64,000 nucleotides of DNA from Desulfovibrio gilichinskyi (GCF_900177375.1 NZ_FWZU01000002.1:62001-126000); one strand, 5' to 3'; numbered from the stretch's first letter, positions 17,780-28,962 are shown. The notes: generated by a model not told the origin, from the sequence alone. A program made the numbers and translations.

Positions 17780-19258
17780 TTAAAGCTGGGTAACTGTTTC
17801 AGCTGTTTTAGATGCACAACCGCTTTCAGATTCATCTGCCAGATATTTCAAAAAATCTTCGCCGATACGGTAGATAGATCCTGCACCCTGAGTGATAAAC
17901 AAATCACCTGGTTTTAAAATATTAGGAAGTTCATTTTCCATCATTTCAAAGTCCGGATAGAAACGTACTTTCGTTGAACTTACCTGTCTGATTCCCTGAG
18001 CCAGAGACATTCCGTTAACACCCGGAATTGGAGATTCCGAAGCCGGATAAATTTCAGTCAGCAAAAGCTCGTCTGCCAGTTCAAACGTTTTGCAGAAATC
18101 TCCGAAAAGAGCCTGTGTACGTGTGAATCTGTGCGGCTGAAAAGCTACAACCAGTCGTCTTGAAGGGTAACAGGCTTTAGCTGTTTCAAGGGTTGCCCGT
18201 ATTTCTGCCGGGTGATGTCCGTAGTCATCCACAACCAGAATGCCTTTGCATTCACCTTTCTTTTCAAATCTGCGTCCGACTCCCATGAAGTTTGAAAGTC
18301 CCTGAAGAATTGCTTCCTTATCGAGTCCCGCTTCAAGGGATACACCGATTGCTCCGAGAGCGTTCAGCACATTGTGTTTTCCGGGCTGTGCAAGTGAAAC
18401 TTCGCCAAGGAGTTCATCGTCAAGAAATACTTTGAAAAGGCTGCGAACTTCGCAGGAAATAATTTCTGCTCTGAGCCTGTTATGTTTTTCAAGGCCGTAA
18501 GTAATATACGGACGCTTGATGGTCGGCAGCAGTCTCTTAATGCCGGAGTCGTCTCCGCAAATGACGTTCATTCCATAGAAAGGGATGGCATTCATAAATG
18601 ATCTGAATGACGTATCGATGGCATCCTGATCTTTATAGAAGTCCATGTGGTCCAAATCAACGTTGGTTACAACAGTGATGATCGGCGAAAGACAAAGGAA
18701 TGATCCGTCTGATTCGTCAGCTTCAGCAATCAGGAACTGTCCTTCACCGAGACGGGCATTACTGCCGAAGGTATTTAATCTGCCGCCGATAATTACTGTC
18801 GGATCAAGCCCCGCTTCAGTAAAAATTGTTGCAAGCAATGAGGTTGTCGTTGTTTTGCCGTGTGTTCCGGCAACAGCTATGCCTGTGCGCAGACGCATCA
18901 GCTCGGCAAGCATTTCAGCTCTGGGGATGATGGGAATGCCAAGCTCGCGAGCTTTGATAAGCTCTGGATTGTCGTTAGAAATAGCGGTGGACTTAACCAC
19001 AACATCTGCGTCGGTTACGTTTTCAGCTCCGTGGCCTATGAAAACCTGTGCGCCCATTTTAAGGAGGCGTTTAACAGGAGCTCCTGCCGCAAGATCAGAG
19101 CCGGTAACTGTGAAACCCATATTGATCAGAACTTCGGCTATTCCGCTCATACCTGAGCCGCCGATACCGATCATATGAATGGTACTTACTCTGCTGCGCA
19201 TCATGGGACATGCTGGGTCCATGCGTGCTGGTACGTTAGGTCCTTCTGCTGCGATCAT
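17780..19258 (-). CDS. murC: UDP-N-acetylmuramate--L-alanine ligase
   Basis: The first Mur ligase, adding L-Ala to UDP-MurNAc. The nucleotide fold starts at [18 protein letters not shown]; the ATP loop is [12 protein letters not shown] near residue 135; the C-terminal domain carries [13 protein letters not shown]. The 492-residue frame starts about 25 residues before the usual N terminus. This start is kept because GAGAGG lies 6 nt upstream and the ATG overlaps the murG stop as ATGA, while the internal ATGs lack ribosome sites. The extra Pro/Cys-containing segment is unusual and has no predicted function. Confidence 0.95.
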   Translation of the reverse strand: MIAAEGPNVPARMDPACPMMRSRVSTIHMIGIGGSGMSGIAEVLINMGFTVTGSDLAAGAPVKRLLKMGAQVFIGHGAENVTDADVVVKSTAISNDNPELIKARELGIPIIPRAEMLAELMRLRTGIAVAGTHGKTTTTSLLATIFTEAGLDPTVIIGGRLNTFGSNARLGEGQFLIAEADESDGSFLCLSPIITVVTNVDLDHMDFYKDQDAIDTSFRSFMNAIPFYGMNVICGDDSGIKRLLPTIKRPYITYGLEKHNRLRAEIISCEVRSLFKVFLDDELLGEVSLAQPGKHNVLNALGAIGVSLEAGLDKEAILQGLSNFMGVGRRFEKKGECKGILVVDDYGHHPAEIRATLETAKACYPSRRLVVAFQPHRFTRTQALFGDFCKTFELADELLLTEIYPASESPIPGVNGMSLAQGIRQVSSTKVRFYPDFEMMENELPNILKPGDLFITQGAGSIYRIGEDFLKYLADESESGCASKTAETVTQL

Positions 19259-20340
19259 GCCAAACCTCTCACCGTTTTCATTCGAATAATTATTTCAAGG
19301 CCGTCCACTATTGCGGCGGCTGCATCCGGACGTGCAAATTTGAGGGCCTGTTTGCCCATCTCTTGAAGCGCGTCCTGATCTGATATCAGTTTTAAAATTT
19401 CATTTGCCAGCACTTTGCCGGTCAATTTGTCTTGCGGAATTACTTTTGCAGCACCGAGTTTTTCCAGACACATTGCATTGCCTGTCTGGTGGTCATGTGT
19501 TGCATGTGGAAACGGGATGAAAATCGCCGGTTTTCCTGCTGCCGCTATTTCAAAAACTGTAGAGGCTCCTGCTCTGCAGATTACAAGCTGAGCGTCTGAA
19601 TATGCCGCGGACATGTCATGGATGAACGGTGACACCCCCATCGAGTTGACACCCGCTTTTTTATATTCAGCTTTAACTCTTTCAAAATCGTCTTTACCTG
19701 TTTGATGCCTAAGACTTATGCCTGCGCCTTTCAGCACAGGCAGTGCTTCAATTATGGCACTGTTGATTGCTGCTGCGCCTTGACTTCCACCGAAGATAAG
19801 TATGCTTTTGTCTTTTGCTTTGCCGCCGAAATCAATGATCTCTTTGCGGACCGGATTCCCGACAACTTCAATCTTATCTGCTGGAAAAGCACCGTTAGTA
19901 TCTTCAAAAGATGTGAATACCATCTTTGAAATTTTGCCTAGTATTCTGTTGCTAATCCCCGGAACACTGTTCTGCTCATGTATTGCTGTAGGTATTCCAA
20001 GTATCCATGCTGCAAACACAGGACAAAAACCTGCGTATCCACCGAAACCGATGACGGCGTCCGGCTTAAAGCCGATCAACTCTTTCAATGAAAGAACAAA
20101 CGCTTTGATTATCCAGAATGAACCGAAAATTCTTTTGAACCCGCCGCCCAGAACACCTCTGGCCGGAAGGCCTATAAACTGAAGTCCGGCGCGTTTAACC
20201 ATGTCCTTTTCCGCGCCTTTGCCGCCGAGAAATAAAATTTCACACTGAGGAAATTTTTCCTGAATTTTATCTGCTACAGCTAAAGCCGGAAAAACGTGTC
20301 CGCCTGTTCCGCCGGTAGTGATTACTATACGCTTAATCAT
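19255..20340 (-). CDS. murG: Lipid II synthase MurG
   Basis: A family 28 glycosyltransferase that adds GlcNAc to lipid I on the inner face of the membrane. The 361-residue protein starts [20 protein letters not shown], with the diagnostic GGTGGH, and has the second glycine-rich signature [14 protein letters not shown] near 180 and a UDP-binding C-terminal region ([20 protein letters not shown]). A start 45 nt upstream is possible, but GAGGGGGA precedes the chosen ATG and it overlaps the ftsW stop by 4 nt. Confidence 0.96.
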   Translation of the reverse strand: MIKRIVITTGGTGGHVFPALAVADKIQEKFPQCEILFLGGKGAEKDMVKRAGLQFIGLPARGVLGGGFKRIFGSFWIIKAFVLSLKELIGFKPDAVIGFGGYAGFCPVFAAWILGIPTAIHEQNSVPGISNRILGKISKMVFTSFEDTNGAFPADKIEVVGNPVRKEIIDFGGKAKDKSILIFGGSQGAAAINSAIIEALPVLKGAGISLRHQTGKDDFERVKAEYKKAGVNSMGVSPFIHDMSAAYSDAQLVICRAGASTVFEIAAAGKPAIFIPFPHATHDHQTGNAMCLEKLGAAKVIPQDKLTGKVLANEILKLISDQDALQEMGKQALKFARPDAAAAIVDGLEIIIRMKTVRGLA

Positions 20341-21452
20341 ACTTTCCCCCTCGAAAGGTTGAGAAGTATGCCGATGCAGATGCACGAGATAAGCATGTTC
20401 GATCCGCCATAGCTTACGAAAGGCATCGGTACTCCCTTTGGAGGTACAGTTCCCATGACAACAGCCAGATTAAGCGTAAAGCCGATAGCAAGCATGATAG
20501 TCATGCCGTAAGCTGTGAACCTGTCTTGAAGGTTTTCCTGCAGCAAAGCTATTTTGAATCCGCGCCAAAGGATAAAAGCTATAACCAGAAATACAATTGC
20601 AACGCCGACAAATCCAAGTTCTTCGCCTACTACAGCCATAATGAAGTCGTTATGGGCTTCAGGGAGAAAGAAAAGTTTTTGTTTTCCATTTCCAAGTCCC
20701 TGTCCGAAAATATTTCCGGAGCCAAAGGCATACAGAGACTGAACCAACTGGTAACCTTCATTCTGAGCACTTTTAAACGGGTCCATGAACGCAGTCATAC
20801 GCTTTAATCTGTATGGCGAACTGGTAATCAGCAGATATCCTGCCCCGCCAGCGAAAAGGAGCGAGGTCAGCAGATATGAAATACGTGTTCCGCCGACTAA
20901 GCTCATAAAAAATAAAATCATGGCCAGAAAAACTGCTCCGCCGAAATCCGGCTGCAGCATAAGAAGCAGGCACAGTGCGCCGGTAATAGCGAAAGGAGGC
21001 AGAAATCCTATACTGAATGACTTGATCATTTCCTGCTTGCGCGAGAAAAAGTATGCAAGATATAAAATAAGCGCAGGTTTACAGAACTCAAGCGGCTGAA
21101 TACGCAGCGGTCCCATGGCTATCCAGCGTCTGGCCCCGCCTGCTGCTATCGAGAGTGGTGTGAAGTCGCATAGAAATAAGAGTGCGAAGGCCACCATAAG
21201 CCAGACATAAACCAAGTTGTAAAAAAAGGATTTAGGCAGTTTTGAGCTTATGAACATCAAGAAAACGCCGATCGCAAGGAAGACAGCCTGTTTTTTGAAA
21301 AACAGGTACTTATCATCGAAAAACCGTTCAGCCATAATTCCGCTGGCAGACAGAACCATCATGAGTCCGAAGCACGCAAGCAAAAGAGCTGCGCCTAAGA
21401 GCCAATAGTCCGGCCGTTCCGGTTTATCGGAAAGTGTCTTCTTTTTATTCAA
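20337..21452 (-). CDS. ftsW: SEDS peptidoglycan polymerase FtsW
   Basis: A 371-residue membrane glycosyltransferase that polymerises lipid II at the septum with its class B PBP partner FtsI. About ten hydrophobic segments are visible, with the SEDS signatures GARRWI near 110, the catalytic-loop region around [12 protein letters not shown] near 168 and PFVSYGGSN near the end. The start codon is TTG, overlapping the murD stop as TTGA. GGAGG lies 7 nt before it, so the rare start is well supported. Confidence 0.96.
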   Translation of the reverse strand: MNKKKTLSDKPERPDYWLLGAALLLACFGLMMVLSASGIMAERFFDDKYLFFKKQAVFLAIGVFLMFISSKLPKSFFYNLVYVWLMVAFALLFLCDFTPLSIAAGGARRWIAMGPLRIQPLEFCKPALILYLAYFFSRKQEMIKSFSIGFLPPFAITGALCLLLMLQPDFGGAVFLAMILFFMSLVGGTRISYLLTSLLFAGGAGYLLITSSPYRLKRMTAFMDPFKSAQNEGYQLVQSLYAFGSGNIFGQGLGNGKQKLFFLPEAHNDFIMAVVGEELGFVGVAIVFLVIAFILWRGFKIALLQENLQDRFTAYGMTIMLAIGFTLNLAVVMGTVPPKGVPMPFVSYGGSNMLISCICIGILLNLSRGKV

Positions 21453-22753
21453 GACAAATCCTCCATAATCCTTTTGAAATCATCGCCTCGTGCGGCGTAT
21501 CCTTTGTATGCGTCAAAACTTGCTGTTCCGGGAGAAAGCAGGATTGTTTCCCCTGCGGCAGAGTTCGCGAAAAGGGTGCGGACAGCTTTTTCTAAATTAT
21601 CGTGCCACGAAATTTTAAAGTCATTTGCCAGAGGTCCTTCAAAATGTTCCCGTCCAGCTCCGAATAATGCTATTTCAGCAACTTTTCCTTTCATTGCAGG
21701 AATCATTCCTGCAACATTTCCGCCTTTGAACACGCCTCCTAGCAACAGTCTGATGGGGCCGTTAAAGCTTCCCAGTGCTGCTACGACAGCATCCAGATTA
21801 GTTCCTTTAGAGTCGTCAATAAAAGTTACTCCGCCTACAGATCCGATATTTTCAATGCGGTGAGGTTTTCCTTTGAAGGTATCAAGCCCTGCCTGAAATT
21901 CGTCTCTGGATATTCCGAATTTTTCAAGTGCAAGCCACGCCGCTTCAATATTGGAACGGTTATGAACACCGGGAAGATTCGGCTGTTCTTTAATAGCGTT
22001 ACCGTCAAACCATTTAGTTTCGGCTTTTGTAAATTCAGCCGGATTAAGTTCGTCGCGCATTGAAGCTGGAAGTATTGCTAAATTTTCAGGTGTCTGGCGC
22101 GCGAAAATTTTAAGTTTGGCAGCAACGTATTCATCCATATCCAGATGGTAATCCAGATGGTTCGCGGAAATATTCAGCAAAATAGCAATGTCAGGTCTGA
22201 AAAGGTGACAGTTCTGTAATTGAAAGCTGGAAACTTCAAGAACCAGAACATCACACTGCCCTTTATCCAGAATGTATTCTGAAAGAGGCGGACCGTAGTT
22301 TGCGCCGGCAAATACAGTTTTACCTGACTGTTCAAGTATGTGTGTTATCAGAGCTGTTGTCGTTGTTTTGCCGTTTGTTCCCGTAATTGCAATCTTGGTC
22401 TCGTCTGCAAACCATGAAGCCAGTTCGAGTTCAGAAATGATCTTTCTTTCTGATATTTCACCAAGCATCGGCCTGATTTTGCTGACAGGAACACCGGGGC
22501 TGATAACGATAACTTCGGCATCTGCGAACTGTTCAGGGCATGCAGGACCTGTCATCAGCTGTGCATGCTTTCCGAGTCCCTGCAGAATATCTTCAGTAAC
22601 ATTAATATTTTCATCAACAATGCGCACAACAGCACCGAGGGCATACAGCAGCTTTGCTGCGGCAATACCTGAGCGTCCGGCTCCGGCAACTACTGCCAGT
22701 CGGTTAGTAAACATGCGGGTCTTTGTGACCTGTTTGACGAATTCGCTATCCAT
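21449..22753 (-). CDS. murD: UDP-N-acetylmuramoylalanine--D-glutamate ligase
   Basis: The 434-residue ligase that adds D-Glu to UDP-MurNAc-L-Ala. The N-terminal Rossmann start is VVAGAGRSGIAAAKLL; the ATP loop is ITGTNGKTTTTALI near 127; the catalytic and magnesium region includes SSFQLQNC and NISANHLDYH; the late motif is FIDDSKGTNLDA. AGGTAG precedes the ATG. It sits between mraY and ftsW. Confidence 0.96.
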   Translation of the reverse strand: MDSEFVKQVTKTRMFTNRLAVVAGAGRSGIAAAKLLYALGAVVRIVDENINVTEDILQGLGKHAQLMTGPACPEQFADAEVIVISPGVPVSKIRPMLGEISERKIISELELASWFADETKIAITGTNGKTTTTALITHILEQSGKTVFAGANYGPPLSEYILDKGQCDVLVLEVSSFQLQNCHLFRPDIAILLNISANHLDYHLDMDEYVAAKLKIFARQTPENLAILPASMRDELNPAEFTKAETKWFDGNAIKEQPNLPGVHNRSNIEAAWLALEKFGISRDEFQAGLDTFKGKPHRIENIGSVGGVTFIDDSKGTNLDAVVAALGSFNGPIRLLLGGVFKGGNVAGMIPAMKGKVAEIALFGAGREHFEGPLANDFKISWHDNLEKAVRTLFANSAAGETILLSPGTASFDAYKGYAARGDDFKRIMEDLS

Positions 22754-22760
22754 TTTATAT

Positions 22761-23837
22761 CTACCTGAGTTTCAGGGTGCTTAAGGCCATTAAGGCCATT
22801 AATACTGAAAGTATCCAGAATCTTATAACAATCTTTGATTCAGGAATTCCTTTGTGCTCGAAATGATGATGAAGCGGGGCCATGCGGAAAATCCGTTTAC
22901 CTCCGCTGAATTTAAAATATCCTACCTGAAGAATTACGGAGAGCGTTTCGAAAACAAATACTCCGCCTACGATGGTCAGCAAAAGTTCCTGTTTTGCTAA
23001 CACCGCGATAAATCCCAAAACTCCGCCGATGCTGAGTGATCCCACATCACCCATAAAAATCTGGGCAGGATAAGCGTTGTACCAGAGGAATCCGAGTCCT
23101 GCTCCCACTAAAGCTCCACAGAAGACAGTTACTTCTCCCACTCCGGGAACATGGGTAACGTTCAGGTAGTTTGCTATTCCCACATGTCCTGCAACATAGA
23201 TGAAAAATGCAAAGCAGCTCGTTCCGACAATGGAAGGTCCGATTGCGAGTCCGTCCAGTCCGTCTGTGAGATTAACACCGTTCGAAGAACCGATCAGTAC
23301 CAGCAATGCGAAAGGCAGGTAAAACCAGCCCAAATCGGGGCTGATGTTTTTAAAGAACGGAACAGCAAGCTCTGTGGAATACGCAGGCTGCATAATCAGC
23401 AATGAAACGGCTATTCCTGCAACGATCAACTGTCCGGTAAGCTTTGCAAGGGCTGAAAGTCCTTTGTTATGTTTCCTTACTACCTTGATGTAGTCATCAA
23501 CAAAGCCTACGGCTCCGAATCCTACGAATACAAAGATTGTAAGCCATACATATATATTAGAAAGATCAGCCCACAAAAGGGTGGAAATTAATACGCCGAA
23601 GCCTAAAAGGAGTCCGCCCATAGTCGGAGTTCCGGCTTTGCACTGATGCTTTGGGCCGTCTTCCTGAATATATTGACCGCATTTTATTTTTTGCAGCCAG
23701 CGCATCATGGCAGGGCCGAGAACAATAGTAATTATCAGTGCTGTAAGCAGGGCATAAATTGATCTGAATGTTATGTATCTGAAAACATTCAAAGCACCGA
23801 GTTGCGCGCTCAGGGGGACTAGAAAATGATAAATCAT
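22761..23837 (-). CDS. mraY: Phospho-N-acetylmuramoyl-pentapeptide transferase
   Basis: The 358-residue integral membrane enzyme that makes lipid I from UDP-MurNAc-pentapeptide and undecaprenyl phosphate. About ten membrane segments are visible. Catalytic signatures are GFVDDYIKV near 112, [10 protein letters not shown] near 188, and the C-terminal [15 protein letters not shown] lies 8 nt before the ATG, which overlaps the murF stop as ATGA. Confidence 0.97.
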   Translation of the reverse strand: MIYHFLVPLSAQLGALNVFRYITFRSIYALLTALIITIVLGPAMMRWLQKIKCGQYIQEDGPKHQCKAGTPTMGGLLLGFGVLISTLLWADLSNIYVWLTIFVFVGFGAVGFVDDYIKVVRKHNKGLSALAKLTGQLIVAGIAVSLLIMQPAYSTELAVPFFKNISPDLGWFYLPFALLVLIGSSNGVNLTDGLDGLAIGPSIVGTSCFAFFIYVAGHVGIANYLNVTHVPGVGEVTVFCGALVGAGLGFLWYNAYPAQIFMGDVGSLSIGGVLGFIAVLAKQELLLTIVGGVFVFETLSVILQVGYFKFSGGKRIFRMAPLHHHFEHKGIPESKIVIRFWILSVLMALMALSTLKLR

Positions 23838-25225
23838 GCTTTGTTTCCTCCGGTCTCCCCTGTGACCTCATTATTAAGTGCGTGGAAGTAATTTTCCATG
23901 CGGCAGGATCTTGACCCTTTAAAAAGAACCACCGCATTGTTTAATCCTAGTTCATGTATTCCAGTCAGAAATTCTGAAGGCTTGTTTACCGGAACCAAAG
24001 TTGATCCGTTAGTGGATGAAGCCACATCCTCGTAATGTTCACCGAAATAAAATGTAGCAGCCGGATCGATTGCGGCAATTTTTTTGCCGAGTTCACGATG
24101 AGCCCGTGTTGCATCTGCACCTAGTTCAAGCATATCTCCTAGCACCAGAATCAAAGATCTTTCCCCTGCAATTTTTTTTGCAGTATCAATAGCTTTGCTC
24201 ATGGAAAGAGGATTCGCATTGTAGGAATCGTCTATAAGAGTCCATTTACCGTAAGCGTGACAGTGAAATCTTTGCTTCGGAAGCTGTATTGTTTTTAATC
24301 TGTCAGCAATCTCTTGCAGTCCGAATCCCAGAAGCGAGGCCGCGCATGTAACAGCTGCGGCGTTTTCCGCAAAATGTGAACCGCAAGTCGGCAAAATTGT
24401 TTCAGCTGTTTCATCTCCTGCCTTAATAAGAAAACGACCTGTGCCGTCAGGCAGAGTCTCGAGCAGTTCACTGTAATAAAGTGCGTTCTTATCCTGCGAA
24501 GAGAAAGGAACGGGTTCAATGATATCAGCGGCTGCGTTCCAGAGCAGAGTATGATCCTTACAGCAAAGTCCTTTGCCATCCGGTTGCAGATATTTGAAAA
24601 GTGAAGCCTTGCTGGTGGCAATGTTCTCCATCGAGCCTAAACCTTCAAGATGAGCAGGTCCTATATTGTGGATAATTGCCATGTCCGGCATTGCCACAGG
24701 TCCGAGTTCTTCCATATCTCCGAGAAGGCTTATTCCGAGTTCCATTACCCAGAAATCTTCTTCACCGGTAGCTTCCAGCATGGACATCGGGAGTCCTATC
24801 TGGTTGTTCAGGTTCATAAAATTTTTGTGAACCGAGTATCTTCCGGCAATAACATGAGCCAGCATCTCTTTAACGGTGGTTTTCCCGGCAGAACCGGTAA
24901 CCGCAATCATTTTTGCTTTCGACTTAGTGCGCCAGTACGCAGCCAGTTTACCCAATGCTTCTATTGTGTTTCTAACCATGATGACCGGTTTATCATCAAG
25001 ATTTCGCAGATGTTTTGAAACAACGACCGCGGCAGCACCGGCCTTAAGGGCGGCTTCCGCAAAATTGTGGCCGTCGTAATTTGATCCTTCTATGCAGAAG
25101 AATACATCACCTTTGCGTACCAGCCTGCTGTCTATCCGCACGGCTGTGACTTCGGTGTCTGCTGCGCAAGGGATGTCACTTCCCCCTTTGAGCTGTTTTT
25201 CAAGTTCACATAAGGTTAGTTTCAA
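23834..25225 (-). CDS. murF: UDP-N-acetylmuramoyl-tripeptide--D-alanyl-D-alanine ligase
   Basis: The 463-residue ligase that adds D-Ala-D-Ala to the UDP-MurNAc-tripeptide. It has the MurF N-terminal domain ([21 protein letters not shown]), the ATP loop [14 protein letters not shown] near 110, and the late motif [13 protein letters not shown]. The start is TTG, overlapping the murE stop as TTGA, with AAGGAG 8 nt upstream. This is the second TTG start in the cluster. Confidence 0.96.
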   Translation of the reverse strand: MKLTLCELEKQLKGGSDIPCAADTEVTAVRIDSRLVRKGDVFFCIEGSNYDGHNFAEAALKAGAAAVVVSKHLRNLDDKPVIMVRNTIEALGKLAAYWRTKSKAKMIAVTGSAGKTTVKEMLAHVIAGRYSVHKNFMNLNNQIGLPMSMLEATGEEDFWVMELGISLLGDMEELGPVAMPDMAIIHNIGPAHLEGLGSMENIATSKASLFKYLQPDGKGLCCKDHTLLWNAAADIIEPVPFSSQDKNALYYSELLETLPDGTGRFLIKAGDETAETILPTCGSHFAENAAAVTCAASLLGFGLQEIADRLKTIQLPKQRFHCHAYGKWTLIDDSYNANPLSMSKAIDTAKKIAGERSLILVLGDMLELGADATRAHRELGKKIAAIDPAATFYFGEHYEDVASSTNGSTLVPVNKPSEFLTGIHELGLNNAVVLFKGSRSCRMENYFHALNNEVTGETGGNKA

Positions 25226-26679
25226 CCGTATATCTCCTTGATTGCCGAAGTTACTTCAAGCGCGTCGCTGAAGTCGCGTTTTTTAGTTCCGATAATCTGG
25301 TACGTTTCGTGTCCTTTACCTGCGATCAAAAGAACATCACCAGATTTCATTTCTTTTACCGCTTTGCGGATTGCTAAAGCTCTATCCGGTTCTTCAATAG
25401 TCATAGGGCATTGCGTCATGCCGACGCGGACATCATTGATGATTTCAAGGGGATCTTCGGTCCTTGGATTGTCTGATGTCAAAACAGCTACATCTGAATA
25501 TTTGCATGCTGCTGCGGCCATAAGTGGACGTTTTGTCTTGTCCCGGTCTCCGCCGCAGCCGAATACAGTGATGACCCGTTTGAAATTCAGCCCCTTTAAT
25601 GTGGAAAGAACATTCTCAAGAGCATCAGGAGTGTGGGCGTAATCCACAAAAATATCGAATCCATGATCATTTCTGACTCTTTCAAGCCTTCCGGGAACAC
25701 CGTGAAAAGTTGTTGCTTTGAGCTGGGCCGGAGTAAGCCCTAAGTGCAACCCTACAGCCTGTGCTGCGAGTAGATTTGACCCGTTATGTTTACCGATAAA
25801 GTCGGTATCAATTTCCCATGAGTCTTCTCCGAACGTCATTTTAAGGAACATTCCCTTGCCGGTGCATGAAATCATTTCACCGCAAAGTTTGTCGCAAGTA
25901 AGTTCGTCAGAAGCTCCAAGTCCGAATCCTATTGAAGGTGAGTAAGACTTAAGAAGTCTTCTGCCGTAAGGATCATTGAAATTTATGATTCCACGCTTCC
26001 CGGTGAGCGGGTAGTATTTGAACAGCATTGATTTTGCTTCAAAGTATGCTTCCATGTTGCCGTGGTAATCTAAGTGGTCCTGAGTGACATTCGTCAGAAC
26101 TGCGGCGTCAAAATCAATACCTGCAACACGTTTCTGGTGAAGGGCATGTGATGATACTTCCATGACCATGACATCAACATTTGCCTTGTTCATCTGTGCG
26201 AGCATTTCATGCAGCTGCCAGCATCCAGGAGTTGTGAGAGGAGCGTCCATTTCGAATCCGGGCCAGCGGTAGCTGACGGTTCCGAGGACTCCTACTTTCA
26301 TTCCTGCGCCTGTGAGCAGTTGTTCGATCAGGTAAGATGTGGTCGTTTTGCCGTTTGTTCCGGTAATTCCAATGATCTTAACAGTTGATTTGTCAGTTTT
26401 GAAATATGCTTTAGCAAGGTCCACCAATGCTTCGCGTGGGTCAGAGTGAAGAATTAATTCTGCTGAACCAGTCGAAAGATGAGAGGCACAAACGATATAT
26501 GCGGCCCCGTTTTTAAGGGCTTGCGGAACAAAGTCCGTTCCATCGCGGAGCGGTCCGGAAATCGCGACAAAAACATCGCCGGGTTCAACTTCCCGCGAAT
26601 CTGTGCGAACCATGAGCCCCTCTTTAACTTTTTCGAGGAGTCTGTTCCATTTTGTTATGTCCATAGTACTGTCTGACAT
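25222..26679 (-). CDS. murE: UDP-N-acetylmuramoyl-tripeptide synthetase (meso-DAP type)
   Basis: The 485-residue ligase that adds the third amino acid to UDP-MurNAc-L-Ala-D-Glu. The N-terminal domain contains DSREVEPGDVFVAISG, the ATP loop is ITGTNGKTTTSYL near 108, and the C-terminal domain contains GCGGDRDKTKRPLM. The motif DNPRTEDP marks meso-diaminopimelate as the substrate, which predicts DAP-type peptidoglycan. It starts 11 nt after the ftsI stop and overlaps murF by 4 nt. Confidence 0.97.
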   Translation of the reverse strand: MSDSTMDITKWNRLLEKVKEGLMVRTDSREVEPGDVFVAISGPLRDGTDFVPQALKNGAAYIVCASHLSTGSAELILHSDPREALVDLAKAYFKTDKSTVKIIGITGTNGKTTTSYLIEQLLTGAGMKVGVLGTVSYRWPGFEMDAPLTTPGCWQLHEMLAQMNKANVDVMVMEVSSHALHQKRVAGIDFDAAVLTNVTQDHLDYHGNMEAYFEAKSMLFKYYPLTGKRGIINFNDPYGRRLLKSYSPSIGFGLGASDELTCDKLCGEMISCTGKGMFLKMTFGEDSWEIDTDFIGKHNGSNLLAAQAVGLHLGLTPAQLKATTFHGVPGRLERVRNDHGFDIFVDYAHTPDALENVLSTLKGLNFKRVITVFGCGGDRDKTKRPLMAAAACKYSDVAVLTSDNPRTEDPLEIINDVRVGMTQCPMTIEEPDRALAIRKAVKEMKSGDVLLIAGKGHETYQIIGTKKRDFSDALEVTSAIKEIYG

Positions 26680-26690
26680 ATTTGCCTTTC

Positions 26691-28637
26691 TTATGATAAC
26701 CAGAGAACTATTTCTGCGTTCTTTTCTTCAGGCCATTTATCGCCTGCAGGAGGAACCTGTTTAATTATAGTCATTCCCTGACCTTTCAGTTTGGGAATAA
26801 ATCCTTTCTTCACCATTATTTCTACAGCTCTGCGAATCGGCATTCCTGTTACATCAGGAACGATATCGCTGGAAGGTTCACTCATTGTCGAGTTCAGTTT
26901 CACAGCTTTCTTGGGCATTTCGGAATACGCCTCAACATTTGCTTCCATAATAGGTGTCGAGTTCTGTTTTTCCGGTAATTTGCCATAGTAGGCAAGAGCC
27001 TCGGTCATTATCGTTTTAACGGCAGGAGCGGCAACCTTTGACCCGTAATGATTGAGCTCAGGCTCATCTATCCAGACAAGGACAATGTATTCAGGATTAA
27101 ATCCCGGAACCATGCCTACAAATGAGCCCATATAATTGTCGCCGTATCCGCCTTTTCCTGCCTTCTGCGCAGTTCCGGTTTTTCCGGCAACAGTGATGCC
27201 GTTTATCCGTGCATTGGTTCCGGTTCCATCTTCCTGAACAACTTCGCGCATCATGGAGAGAACTTTTTCTGCTACTTTTTCGCTGAAAATTCTTTTAGGT
27301 GTTTCTTCGTCTTTTGACTTAGGTAATTTAACCAGTCGTAATGGTTTCGAAACTCCTTTATTAGCAATGCATAAGTAGGCTTTTGCCATTTGCAGAGCTG
27401 TAACGCCGATACCTTGCCCGAATGATGCTGCGGCAAGGTCAATTTCGTTCCATTCGGCGGCAGGGCGGATTGCTCCGACTCTGTCTCCGGGGATAGGAAG
27501 TCCTGTTTTGCTTCCGAATCCGAGATCCGTCAGATATTTGTGGTAGTTCTGAACTCCTAGTTCAAGCCCTATCTTTGCGGCCCCGATGTTGCTAGAATAT
27601 CTGATAATTTTATGCACCGGAAGCCAGCCGCATTTATGTGTATCATTGATATATTTACCGTTTAATTTCCATCTTCCGTTTTCACAGTCGAAGAGTTTTT
27701 CAGGGGTTACAACTCCGCTTTCTAAGGCTGCGGCGACCAAAAAAGGTTTCATAGTAGAACCGGGCTCAATCACATCAAGAGCCGCCCGGTCTCTCCAAAT
27801 TTTAGGAGAACTTGTGCGGAAAATATTCGGGTTGAATCTCGGGCAGTTGGCAAGAGCTAAAACGTCCCCTGTTGCAACTTCCACAATAACAGCAGCTCCC
27901 CACTTCGCCTCAAATTTCTTTATAGCATCAACCAATGCATTTTCAGCGATTGATTGCAGGTGGGAATCAATCGTCAGATGTACGTCTTTTCCCCGGACAT
28001 CAACTTCATGCCCCATAGCATCAAGGTAAAGTCTGCGTCCTGATGCATCCCTTTGAACAACAAATTGCGCCTTGCGTCCTGCTAACCGTTCATTGAATTC
28101 TTTTTCAATGCCTTCAAGACCTTTTCCGTCAATTCCGGCAAAGCCCAGCAGCTGTCCTGCCAGATGCTTGTTCGGGTACAGCCTCACAAATTCAGTCGTC
28201 AGGTAAACCCCCGGTAAGTCGGCTTCTTTAATTTTATTAGCTGTCCGGTCGTCAAGCTGTCTCTTAATCCAAATAAAATTCGCCTTCTTAGAGAGATCTT
28301 TTCTGAGTTTTGATCTCGAAATTCCTAGTATATTTGAAAGCTTTGCAGCTGTTCCTTCAACATCGGTGACTTTTACAGGGCGGATATAAAGTGAAGACGC
28401 TTCTACACTTGTCGCAAGCAGGTTGCCGTTTCTATCAAAAATAGAGCCGCGCTCTCCACGTTCAAGTTCCGCAGCCAGATGCTGGCGTAGTGCAAGGCGT
28501 GAAAGGTCCGCCCCTTTATAAAGCTGCAACCATGCGGCTCTACCGAGGAGGCTTGTCCACAAAATGGCGAAAAGAATCATGACGAAGAGCAATTTATTCT
28601 TGCTCGACTCCAAGCTTTCTTTTTTCCTTTTTGCCAC
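26691..28637 (-). CDS. ftsI: Septal class B penicillin-binding protein with PASTA domain
   Basis: The division transpeptidase that cross-links septal peptidoglycan with FtsW. The 648 residues hold an N-terminal membrane anchor (about 17-37), a pedestal domain (ERGSIFDRNGNLLATS) and the transpeptidase with SxxK as STMK near 294, SSN near 348 and KTG near 484. About residues 590-648 form one PASTA domain (VPDVTGMPIRRAVEIM...), absent from E. coli FtsI but common in SpoVD-like proteins. The start is GTG with CAGGAG about 8 nt upstream. It lies between ftsL and murE. Confidence 0.95.
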   Translation of the reverse strand: MAKRKKESLESSKNKLLFVMILFAILWTSLLGRAAWLQLYKGADLSRLALRQHLAAELERGERGSIFDRNGNLLATSVEASSLYIRPVKVTDVEGTAAKLSNILGISRSKLRKDLSKKANFIWIKRQLDDRTANKIKEADLPGVYLTTEFVRLYPNKHLAGQLLGFAGIDGKGLEGIEKEFNERLAGRKAQFVVQRDASGRRLYLDAMGHEVDVRGKDVHLTIDSHLQSIAENALVDAIKKFEAKWGAAVIVEVATGDVLALANCPRFNPNIFRTSSPKIWRDRAALDVIEPGSTMKPFLVAAALESGVVTPEKLFDCENGRWKLNGKYINDTHKCGWLPVHKIIRYSSNIGAAKIGLELGVQNYHKYLTDLGFGSKTGLPIPGDRVGAIRPAAEWNEIDLAAASFGQGIGVTALQMAKAYLCIANKGVSKPLRLVKLPKSKDEETPKRIFSEKVAEKVLSMMREVVQEDGTGTNARINGITVAGKTGTAQKAGKGGYGDNYMGSFVGMVPGFNPEYIVLVWIDEPELNHYGSKVAAPAVKTIMTEALAYYGKLPEKQNSTPIMEANVEAYSEMPKKAVKLNSTMSEPSSDIVPDVTGMPIRRAVEIMVKKGFIPKLKGQGMTIIKQVPPAGDKWPEEKNAEIVLWLS

Positions 28638-28664
28638 GGTGCAGGCTCCTGTTTCTTGTTGTTA

Positions 28665-28955
28665 CTACGGCTTCGTTTCCTCACGCGGTCTTCTAATCTG
28701 TCCCTGTGAGGCTGGTCCGAATCCATATTGTTTAGCTAGTTGTCTTAATCTTATCGGGGAAAGCAGGTTGTTTTTTTCAACTTCCAATTTCCCCTCGAGA
28801 GCTTCCTGCTCATTAAGTCTTTTTTCCATTCGCCGTAAATAATATGCCTTATCGACTCGCTCTATATTGAGCCAAACGGATATCAGTCCTAAAATAAGAG
28901 CTGAAATCATTGTTGCGGTTATGGCTAAAGCTATGCTTTTTGAGTCATTCTTCAT
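28665..28955 (-). CDS. ftsL: Cell division protein FtsL
   Basis: A 96-residue bitopic protein with one membrane segment (about 8-28, ALAITATMISALILGLISVW) followed by a periplasmic coiled coil with heptad leucines (RRMEKRLNEQEALEGKLEVE). FtsL proteins share little sequence, so the call rests on this topology and on the position between rsmH and ftsI. The ribosome site is weak, which suggests coupling to rsmH, whose stop codon lies 7 nt upstream. Confidence 0.85.
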   Translation of the reverse strand: MKNDSKSIALAITATMISALILGLISVWLNIERVDKAYYLRRMEKRLNEQEALEGKLEVEKNNLLSPIRLRQLAKQYGFGPASQGQIRRPREETKP

Positions 28956-28962
28956 GCCGTAA

